Shown here: positions 1 to 8,979 of the stretch, one piece after another
Numbering within the stretch: the stretch's first letter is position 1
Layout: each line of letters begins with the position of its first letter
Origin: Adiantum capillus-veneris
Lineage: Eukaryota; Streptophyta; Polypodiopsida; Polypodiales; Pteridaceae
Length of the DNA stretch: 64,000 nt
Reading direction: 5' to 3'
NCBI GenBank assembly: GCA_014529385.2
Contig: CM043960.1
Location: 116,382,043-116,446,042 of the forward strand
Notes under the pieces: generated by a model
The model's input: the letters and a program-made list of their open reading frames with translations, nothing else
Databases searched by the model: none
What the model was told of the DNA's origin: nothing
Position numbers and translations under genes: made by a program

Positions 1-41
1 CACACACACAAATACACACACACACACACACACACACATAG

Positions 42-100
<59 letters not shown>
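1..100. repeat. (CA)n followed by (CT)n microsatellite
   Basis: An imperfect (CA)n run fills about 1-38, and a perfect (CT)n run of about 29 units fills 43-100. The CT tract is the left border of the fold-back at 102-317, and a (GA)n tract lies on its right at 369-459. Confidence 0.97.
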
Positions 101-101
<1 letters not shown>

Positions 102-103
<2 letters not shown>

Positions 104-317
104 CTAAAGGCACGCGTAGAGAGGCATAACCGGTGTGCATGTCTCTATGCGCGCCGTTAGTACTGTGCATTGACCAGTGTATGTGTGAGTGTTATAGAGA
201 GAGGATGTAAGGCGGGGGAAAGAGAGAGAGAGAGGGAGAGTCTTTCTTTTACCTTATACTAACGGCGCGCGGAGGTGTTTTTTGAGGTCAAAACATGCTC
301 CACGCGCGCCTTTAGTA
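102..317. repeat. Nested inverted repeat (fold-back) between CT and GA tracts
   Basis: Two arm pairs nest inside each other. The outer arms are 102-121 (starting TACTAAAGGC) and 298-317, which match in inverted orientation at 18 of 20 bases. The inner arms are 149-162 and 257-270, a perfect 14-bp match ending GTTAGTA and starting TACTAAC. The arms are CpG-rich (CGCGCC). The layout CT tract, arms, arms, GA tract recurs at 61.9-62.7 kb, so this may be a small family of hairpin-forming elements. No transposase and no target duplication were found. Confidence 0.75.
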
Positions 318-340
318 ATGGGAGTCTCTCACTCTCTCTC

Positions 341-350
341 TATTTAAATA
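341..350 (+). promoter_or_regulatory. Possible TATA-like box of the composite gene
   Basis: TATTTAAATA lies about 130 bp upstream of the ATG at 483, with the long GA tract in between. If used, the transcript would carry a (GA)n 5' leader. This is a sequence resemblance only. Confidence 0.3.
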
Positions 351-365
351 TGCTAAGCTATAGAA

Positions 366-368
<3 letters not shown>

Positions 369-459
<91 letters not shown>
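369..459. repeat. (GA)n microsatellite upstream of the composite gene
   Basis: About 45 uninterrupted GA units end 23 bp before the ATG at 483. GA-rich promoter or leader tracts are common in plants and can bind GAGA-binding factors; whether this one does is unknown. Frames reading RERERE or SLSLSL across the tract are artefacts. Confidence 0.97.
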
Positions 460-461
<2 letters not shown>

Positions 462-482
462 CCTTTTTTTGTATACAGTGAA

Positions 483-3255
483 ATGGCTAGAACAAAAGCC
501 ACTGCAAGGAAGGCAGGCAAGGGACCAGGATTAGCAGCTAAAGCAAGTAGCAGATCTGCAACCCCAAAGAAAAGACTTGGAAAACCCAATAAAATTCTGA
601 AAGGTCCAAGGGTGAAGAAGTTACAAACTTGCATGGGACTTTTCAGAGAAATCAGAAAGGCACAGAAATGTGTAGATTTATGCATACCAAAGCTGCCCTT
701 TCAGAGGATGGTGAGGTCCATATGTGAAGAAGCTACCTGGGCACCAAAAGGTGGAAGGTGGTGGCATTAATGGCTCTACAAGAAGCAGCAGAGGACTTCC
801 TACTGGAGTACTTCAGTGACATCACCATTGTTGCAGCCCATGCCCACATGGTTACTATAATGGACAAAGATAGTGAGACACTGAAAAGAATAAGGTGGAG
901 GTATGACAAACTACTGGTCCCCAATGTCTGCAGGGATAAGAAAATGAGGGAAATTTTGTTATACCCCCCTGAGCTAGTTCCACAACTCACAGTTGTAGAT
1001 GTCACACATGATGTGAATACAAGGGCAAGGGCAGAGACTATTGCTCGCCAAACAGAGGACATGAGGGAAGCAGAGCTTAAGGAGAAAGCAAAAGTAGCAG
1101 TGGAGTCCCAGAGGCAAACAGAATGCAATGTGACCCTGTCCATAGAGGCAAGCAATCAAGAAACTCTACTTTCAATGAAGGATGGTTTGCTTGCAGAGAT
1201 ACCATTTGTAGATGGAGCCAGAAAGCTAGCTCTGGAAAAAGTGGACATTAATTTATTGCAGAATCTAGATGCTCAGATTTCAGACACAATTATCTATGCT
1301 TGTCTTAAGTAAGTGTTACTATCTTGCTAGCTTTGAAAACTCAGATAATAGGTTTGCTAACTCAGGTAAACTCTCTGCAGCCTGATCAAAAGTCAACTCC
1401 CACTGCACACCCACACAGAGGTGTTTCTGCTTGATCCACAAATGTCAGTGATTATTAGACAGAAGAACAGTCCATCTGGGACCTTTGAGAGTTGGTTTCT
1501 CCACTGTGCTATGCTGGAAGTTACTGTCATCATCTTTCCATATGAGAACAACCATCACTGGAGTCTCATATGCCTTGATGTTGACCAACCAGCAGTGTGG
1601 GTGTTCAATTCAATAAAAGGAACCCACCCTGAAATTAGGCTGTAAGTGTTTTGTATCAGAAAGTGTTTCTTATAGATATCCATGTAAATTTGAAGCCTCA
1701 TGCTAACATCTTGACGCTGCTTTGTGCAGTTGTATAAAGAGGTTGTTGCTTGCCTATGGCAAGCTATGTGGAAGGTATGAACTATACAAGGCCCCAATCA
1801 AAGATGTACCTGTCCCAAATCAAACCGATGGAAATTCTTGCGGCTGGAGATGTCTTCTCCATGCAGAATATGTCCTGCAAAGCTACTTTGCATTAAAACC
1901 TTTCATGACTAAGGTAACCATTTGGCAATGCATTCAGTCAGTTTTGGTTTAGTTTATAAAAGAATTCTCACCATGTGGTCTTTCAATTTTGCAGAGTGCT
2001 TTAAAAAACTACACATATGATTATTTGCAAAGATACCGGGTAAGTTTAATACAACACCTGCTTACTATGTCTAGCCCCAGAGAGCTTGAAGATAGCGGCT
2101 TGGATGACCGCACTATTGATCTAACAATACATGACGTGCCACCACGACAAACCCCTGCATCCGATACAGTGGAATCACAACGGGCCGAGGGGGTCATATC
2201 AGCAGAAGATGAAAGAGCCGAGGATGAGGAAAGTTCAAATGAGCATATGGAAGGTGCTAGTGTACAACCAGAGGAGACAATGAAAGAGCCAAGTCAACCA
2301 GTGGAGGAGCCAAAAGAGCCTATGGATGAAACCAAAGATGAGGAAAGCAGGCCTATAGATGAGCAAAAGGATATGGATGAGGAAAGCAGGCCTAGGGATG
2401 AGCAAACTGATATGGATCAGGCAAGGATGTGTGAGGCAAGCCGGTCAACCGAGGGAGAGGAAAAGACCTTGGAGGAAACCTTGAATGAGGCAGAAAGAGC
2501 CATGGGGGAGACCCCTGATGAAGATGTGAATGATGAAGCTAAAGCAGAGGAGAGCAACAACGACATCAACACTACAGAGACCCAGTATGGACCCTTGCTA
2601 CCTGTAGATACGGTTGTTCCGGTAATGTCTATTCAAGTATGGCAAAATATGTTCAGCTTCTAACTACTTATATGTACTTGTCAGCTTTTACAGAGGTTGA
2701 TTATCTTGGACGTCAATGGATTGCTGCTGATGCGCGTGCCTCTCGGTGACACAGAACCCTTTGAGGATTTGCAAACGTTTCGGATGGGAACTTGTCGAGT
2801 CGTGGTTCGTCCAGGAACCAAGGAATTTATTCAGTTTCTTCTTCCGCGCTTCAGAGTTGCCATATGGTCTTCAATGAAAAGGCAAAACTTGTCGCCACTA
2901 GTTACAATAGTTTGCAGTGTATGCGGTGCTCACACGTCAGATTTTGCCTTTTTGTATGATCAAAGGAAATGCGTTACCGTTGAGGGCCACTACCACCCTA
3001 AAAAAGCACTTACCTCTTTAGTACAAACCGTTTAGCCAAATCGGTGTACCCTTTGATGCAACTAATACACTACTGATTGATGATACTCCTGAAAAGGGAG
3101 AACTAAATCCGCCGGGAACAACTATCTCACCACCTTCTTTCGAGGGGCATTCCTTCGATTTTTACCTTGAAGACATTCTGACTCCATACTTACAGAAATT
3201 GTATCTCAGTCCATTGTTCACGGACGAGTTTGTACTTTCTAATGAATTAAGATGA
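483..3255 (+). CDS. CENH3-like histone / Ulp1 protease / FCP1-like HAD phosphatase composite protein (two frame breaks)
   Basis: Five exons can be read with matching phases: 483-1308, 1381-1641, 1730-1913, 1995-2621 and 2694-3255. Donors are GTAAG, GTAAC or GTAAT and acceptors end in CAG. The predicted protein is about 820 aa. Domains in order: a histone H3 tail (starts MARTKATARK) and core with KLPFQRMVR and ALQEAAEDF; a charged linker; a Ulp1/C48 domain with NHHW (His codon 1556), FNS (1607) and Q-x5-C in NQTDGNSCGW (Cys codon 1839); an acidic segment with IDLT at 2115-2126 and a 13-residue tandem repeat; and an FCP1/HAD domain with ILDVNGLLL, RPGTKEF, WSS and LLIDDTP. The histone part resembles plant CENH3 more than canonical H3 (RW in loop 1, VRSI, AEDF). 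Frame is lost by one missing base near 747-752 and one extra base near 3020-3035, so the copy may be a pseudogene or carry assembly errors. Ulp1 and HAD domains are known families; their fusion to a histone is not familiar to me. The start is the first ATG, in good context. Confidence 0.8.
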
Positions 3256-3285
3256 CTCTTCTATCATGTCTTTGTCTTGTCTAAC

Positions 3286-3288
<3 letters not shown>

Positions 3289-3366
<78 letters not shown>
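3289..3366. repeat. (GA)n microsatellite in the 3' flank
   Basis: About 39 GA units lie between the stop codon of the composite gene at 3255 and the 3' end of the convergent gene at 3490. Confidence 0.97.
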
Positions 3367-3370
<4 letters not shown>

Positions 3371-3432
3371 ACATGGTAAAGAAATGTATTTCAAGCACAC
3401 TTTTTCACAGGGCACAATTGACAAATGAGCTC

Positions 3433-3438
3433 AATAAA
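3433..3438 (+). terminator. Candidate polyadenylation signal AATAAA
   Basis: AATAAA occurs about 180 bp after the stop codon of the composite gene, just past the GA tract. It is plausible but not unique evidence for the transcript end. Confidence 0.3.
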
Positions 3439-3489
3439 CTTCATGTATTGAAAGTCATTTGTATACACTTGGGTTCACAAGAATATCTG

Positions 3490-4910
3490 TTACATTGACA
3501 CTACTTCAACCCGACCATCCAACTCTTTGCACAAAATATCTTTTTCCCTTCGCCACATCACCTTACAGCCAGCTAGGAAAAAGGAAAAATCTGATAGGTC
3601 CCTGTCCATTGACTCTTCAATTATGTCATGCCGCAAATGCTGAAGACTGCATAGCTCCCTTATTGTAACCACCAACAATAGGCCATGCTCTTTATCAATC
3701 ACTTCCACATCCACAGCAGGATTATCTTCCAAACCTGCAGAAACCTGGTGCATAGGAATGTACTTACCATTGAGCATTTGTGATCGCATATACCAAAACG
3801 AGAGTAACAGTGATTGGCTTGCAATCATGTACTTGACAACTAGAGTATCAAGCGCGACCTCGCACCGTAAACCAATCTCTTCCTTTACATACCATCCTCT
3901 GTCAAGAAGTTTGTCACAGGATGACTGCTGAAATGACTTGCACATGAACATAGTTTTCGTAACACGGATGTTGTAGCTATGAAACAACTCTATGAAGAGT
4001 GCAACAGGACAAAAGTTTGCAATTCTAACCAATTTGGTGGGAATAGAGCAACGTAGAGACCTCTGTATATCCTTGTAGAGCTTACTTCGCATTGCCTCCA
4101 CCATTGTTTCCTCGGGAACTGGCCAGTCCACAGTGTTCCAATCGGTTGGTAGAGGCACTTTCACCAACATGCCATTCTTATTCCCTGAGCTGAGTTGGTA
4201 GAAGTGGTCATAAAAAAATATTCCCTCATCAGCCAGGCTTTTGATGCTCCTCCCTGAATACTGTAGAGAACCAATGTGGGCATGAACAACATGGAAGAGG
4301 CCTATTATGCACTCCACAGGCTCCCATTGCTCATAATAAGAGGGATAAACATCTGCAATATATATAAGAAGAGTTAAACTAAGAGTATCAATAAGTAAAA
4401 ATGACAAATCTAATGTAATTGATCTGTGAAGAATGGAGACATTGCTCATAAGAAGCGGGAGAAACATTGAAAAATATATAAGAAAAGTTATAATGAGAGT
4501 ATCAGTAAGTTCACATGTCAAGAGTACTTACAATTGCAACGTGGTTGATGTATATCTGATACATTTCCACCGTTTGCTATCACCTTTGGATGGGTAAACA
4601 CATGCTGAACAAGAACTTCCTTTACAGATCTTTTGCCGATTTCAACTTTGAAGTCCAACACTATGGCCTTCCATGCTGAGCGGTAAACGTTGATACCACT
4701 AGACCTCTTGGGTCTTCTTGGTTGCATGACGACCCATGAACCTTTGTTTATCCTTTGTCCAACCCATTGGTTCTCTGCACTTATTGAAGTTGATATTGTA
4801 ATAGAGGATATGCTACTACTTGGCCTTCTAGGCAAAGTGCAGTTGTTGGTTGTTGGTGTGAGAGACAGTAAACACCTGGAGCTTCTTGGGTGAGAAGACG
4901 TGGAAGCCAT
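3490..4910 (-). CDS. Two-exon gene of unknown function, convergent with the composite gene
   Basis: Exon 1 is 4910-4532 and starts MASTSSHPRSS. The donor is GTAAGT at 4531 and the acceptor TTGCAG ends at 4353. Exon 2 is 4352-3490. Phases match and the joined frame is about 413 aa with no internal stop. Residues 1-50 are Ser/Thr/Pro-rich and could be a transit peptide or simply disordered. A basic patch, QPRRPKRSS, follows. The rest is globular with a Trp/Tyr-rich centre (YYEQWEP, DWNTVDWPVP) and a Cys-containing C-terminal half. I recognise no family or catalytic motif. The intact frame contrasts with the decayed elements nearby. The two convergent genes could travel together, but no common borders were found. 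Confidence 0.6.
4328..4509. repeat. Tandem duplication across an intron-exon boundary
   Basis: About 70 bp at 4328-4397 recur, diverged, at 4440-4509. Both start ATTGCTCATAA and end ATCARTAAG. The left copy holds the acceptor and first exon-2 codons of the minus-strand gene, and the right copy lies within its intron. The duplicate acceptor is altered, so only the left copy looks usable. Confidence 0.6.
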
Positions 4911-7829
4911 AGCTCTCAGAGAAAAGCTTTAGTGGAGGGAGATTCACTTTGAAAGCATTCTAATGGAGGGAAAGTGTTTTAGAATTCCAATATCTTGTGC
5001 GGGCTTAATGGTCACCCTCCAGTACGTTAATGACCATAAGAGAATATCAAAAGTGGGACCACATGCAAGCACCTAAAAGCTCGGTAAAAGGAAGGAAATT
5101 ACGATGCTACAATCCTAGTTTCGTGAAAGTTTTATGCTATTTTCCTATTTTTTGAGTCTTTCCACGTACTTTCCTACGTAACGTAGCCTTCGTGCTCATT
5201 GGACGCGCTCTATTTTTCTCTCTCTTCATATGGCCCTCCAAATGACCTCTGAAATTTCCTAATGAATCGATTGAACACTAATTACCATAAGGGCTATAAA
5301 CCACACATGCTGGCTACGAGTCATTGTCAGATCTTGGGTACGACCCAACTGTTGGCATTCCTTGGGTGCTTGTTCTTAAGATCGAACAGACATACCAAGT
5401 GTAGTACACAACGACATTAATGGGCAAGCAAGAGTCTTTCATTACGGATGTTTTTGGTGTCATTTTTGCACGACATGGTTTCAGTGTGACACTTGAGTCG
5501 AGTTTTTGATAACCATAAACTCAACTCAGCTAATTTCTACCACGGATTTTAGATGCAACATACCATTGCCACAGCATGGCTGTCCATAAAAGCTAGACTT
5601 TTCACTTGTGTGGATCTCCTGCTGTCTCTATAGCACTAGAGTGTCTATGGACGCATTGTTTTGGGGAAAGACCCCGCGGGTGCTTACTAAATCACCCCAT
5701 AGTCATGGAGGATCATAGTTGATCTATTCTCGTTACACTTTCAAGAAAAGAGTTCCGCAATCTACCATGTGGTAGCGGGCAAATTTAACTTTTCAAGTCG
5801 ATTCTCATCATTCTATACACGGATAACTATGTTGGTTACCATTACTTGCTAGTTGAACAGTTTCTACAAAGGGTTTGACTACGTAGATTCTACCCAATGG
5901 GCTTGGATTACAAAGGCAACACCCAAGGTTTTTGGTGCAATGTTGCTTGTTTTTTCACATGCGCGGACGACGTGTTCCTCTATATTTGTATACGGGTAAG
6001 TGAACATTCAATCTCCAGGTACGTATCTATTGATTTGGTGTTATTCCAGTTTTTAGTATGCATTGCTTGGTTTTTTCAAGTCATTTAAATACGCTTGAAT
6101 ATTTCAAGGCCATGCCAAGGGTAGGGCAAAACAAGTATTTTGGACCGTAGTGTCCAAAGTACATTATGATGTTGTAGGATTCGATTTGGCACATGTTGTC
6201 ACATGGGATACAACATGGTCTAGGGAAGGAGTTCGGTTTAGCCAGTGTGGAGCAATGAATGAGGGTCCCTCTCACTCTTGTCGCAGAGTGTTTAGAGTTA
6301 CCTCCACACACAAGTACATCTTGTACTTGAAGGATGATCTTTTTTCATACATCCTTAGTTGAGACATATTCCACATGTGGCGAATATGAGTCTCTGGGAC
6401 TGACACTGGCGCCGCTATTTCAAGTATGTTTCACGACAAGGTCCCTAGGTGCTGGTCAAATCTGTTTTCTAGACCATTTTCAGTATGACGTATTAGGAGC
6501 AACTTCGGTGGCCAAAAATTGTCGGATACTTAGAATGACTTGTTCAGGTACAAGTACTGCTAAACAACATTACAGATGGTTGTTTATAGATATAGCAAGG
6601 CTCTAAGGTGTTAATGAAAAAGTTTCATTGTTTGTACCTAGAAGTGATCACTATGTCACCTTCTATTATGGTTCAGACGTTTCAGCAAGGCTCGCAAAAG
6701 ATTGCAACTGAAAGTATTTAGTTTCTTTTCAGAACTACTTACATTCCTCTTTAAATGTGTGCTAGGCGCATCACATTTGCCATAAGTATTGGCAAGGATC
6801 AGCATAGATATACAGGTTCGGATCTGTTTTTTGCTAAATGCATGCACACTAGGTGTTATGGGCCCTAGTGTTTAGCAAAGACTGATTTGGAACGGCATGC
6901 ATATTCCTCAGGTTGTTGCTTATAAAGCATTTTTCACTCTATGTGCACTATCTCTATGAGATTACTTTTGGGTCTACTAATCACCAATAGAGGTCATGGC
7001 TCGGTTTAGGTGTTTGTGGATTTTTCAAGATTAACCACGAAGGTTATTCCGGACATTGTTGATTCCTCAACAATGTTATACGCTATTGTGATTCCCCGTT
7101 TACCAGTCGTCTGGGAAGACTGTCTGTAAACTGTGGGGGAAACACACCTCAGTACTGTCAGTATCCAAGGGGATTGGAAGATTACAAAGTGTAATCTTGG
7201 GCTAAAGGATATGCAAAGTGCGTACATTAGCACCAAAAGCATTTATTGCTCTTCTTGGAGTTTACTTACTATCAGTTAACGCATGTTGCGACAAGGTAGT
7301 CTCTTCATGTATAACTCAGGTTCTCAACCTTGAACACTCGTTAGGGTGGGTTTGTTTACTGATGATGAAATTTGGGAACAAGTCAAGGACTTAAACTTGG
7401 CTGATGAGTTATGTCAGCAAGTTACTTTCATGGAAAGTGACAAGAGGTACTCTTTTGGTACATCTTTCTTGTGATAAACTCGTTTACCACGCTCATGAGT
7501 GTTGTAAATGGAGTCTACATACTATGTTTGGATAGGAACCGGTACCATCAGATGCTTACAAATGGACAACAATGTAGAAAACCAAGATGTTACTCTTGGT
7601 TTCATTGAACCTCCTACTGAACCGGGTTCCGCTCAAATGAACCATTGCATCTATGAGGGATGTTATGGTAGAAAACATTAGTGTTCTTATGAGGATACCA
7701 TCACTTGTGTTTTTGCGGACGAAAACGCTTCTCCAAGGGGCGAGTAATGTCAGGACAAGGGTAGGACCAGTCACGGACAAGGGCCAGGATGGACATGCAG
7801 TCAAGGGGGTCCCTATATTTAGAAGGCCA
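4911..7829. other. About 2.9 kb with no recognised gene
   Basis: Short open frames occur on both strands, but none shows a domain, plausible splicing or similarity to other parts of the window. The stretch may be very old repeat sequence. The last few hundred bases probably include the tail of the integrase remnant to the right. Confidence 0.5.
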
Positions 7830-8444
7830 AGGGCATATATAGGGCATGGCTGGGTGGTGATGAGCATGTTCCAGTCCCCTTGCCCTTTCATTGGGAAATT
7901 TAAGCAAGACTCAATCATTTTGTTTAAAGGATAGGGCTCTTCTATGCTTATCAGCAACAACCTTTTGCCTTTGTTGAGAGATGGATATAGCATCCTTAAT
8001 CTTTTGGAAAGATTCTTGCAGGTCTTGACTATATTCATCTGCAGCGAAGATCTTCCCATGTACCTTAAGTAGCAGGGGAATTTTTGAGCTTCCTATTACC
8101 TCAAAGGGTGCTTTTTCCATGGAAGTTTTTACAGTGTTATTGTAAGCATATTCCACTAAAGGTAAGTACTTCTCCCATTGGGACTTTTGATCTACTTTTA
8201 TGACATAAGCTTTTAGTAGATGAAGAATTGTTAGGTTAGCTGTTTCACTCTGGCCATCTGTTTGGGGATGATAGGCCAAAGAGAAGTTTAGACTTGTACC
8301 TAGATTCTCAAAGAGACCCTTCCAAAAATTACGGGTCATTCTAGGATCTCTATCCGACAGTATAGACATTGGCAAGCCATGGTACTTGAAGATTTTTGAT
8401 ATAAAGAGGGTTGCCATTTGATGGGCCTTAATAGTCTTTTTGGA
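7830..8444 (-). pseudogene. Ty3/gypsy integrase remnant (core and C-terminal part)
   Basis: Reading leftward from 8444, the frame gives an integrase core: HGLPMSILSDRDPRM (second catalytic Asp), FWKGLFENLGT, AYHPQTDGQSE (catalytic Glu region), then LPLVEYAYNN and ADKHRRALSFKQND. This is the family's normal order. A stop follows KQND, and the next residues VLLKFPNERAR appear in another frame. The HHCC zinc finger and first Asp are missing, as are LTRs and RT. It is a fragment. Confidence 0.85.
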
Positions 8445-8979
8445 CATGTATGAAATGTGCTTGAAGAGACAAAAAAAGAGAACAATTTCATTACTTTTTT
8501 TCAGATCATAGAATTCGTGTTGCAACTTTTGTTTACAATTAAGATTGACTAGAAATCTTTTGTTGGTGCTTATGTTGAGATCATTTATAATGGAGAGAAA
8601 ATTGATGCAAGTCAAATCAACAAGACATTGAAGTTGGCTCACCTTCATGGGAGTAGATTTCCATGAGATTCCTTTTTTGAAGAAATGACCACCCTGAAGA
8701 AGAAAGAAAGAAGTCTTAGTGGTTGGCCTAGAAGCAATTTGGTATTTTTTGGCTCCATCTTGATTGATTTTAGCTCACTGTTGCAGAGTTTGACCTTTAA
8801 CATGTTTTGGTCAACGTAGGTAGAGTACAAAACTCCATTGCCTTGGGTTCCTCTTTGCTGATTGATGAATCTAAAGAAAGCAAGACAAGTTAGTTGGGAC
8901 CCCAAGCGGCTATAACCATTGGCCAATGCATTCTTGTTGGAGGAGTGTTATGAGCCCAAAGGAAGATTTATATGCTTGC

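Noticed and set aside
275-481. Open frames reading RERERE or SLSLSL, here and at 13309-13710, 46465-46870, 55191-55601, 61290-61821, 62096-62323 and 62956-63374
   Set aside because: They are translations of (GA)n and (CT)n tracts with short random flanks, with no coding support.
2037-2075. An extra intron starting at GTAAGT near 2040
   Set aside because: The frame is open across it, and the only nearby acceptor would give an intron of about 36 bases, too short for plants.
483-3255. Endogenous giant-virus origin for the histone/protease/phosphatase gene
   Set aside because: Some large DNA viruses have histones, Ulp1-like proteases and phosphatases, but this gene has plant-type introns and plant-CENH3-like and plant-FCP1-like features, and no viral core gene is nearby.
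4690-4893. Plus-strand open frame opposite exon 1 of the orphan gene
   Set aside because: Shadow of the minus-strand exon, which has matched splice sites.
5897-7242. Short frames at 5897-6088, 6150-6606 and 7006-7242
   Set aside because: No domain, no repeat counterpart and no splice pattern.
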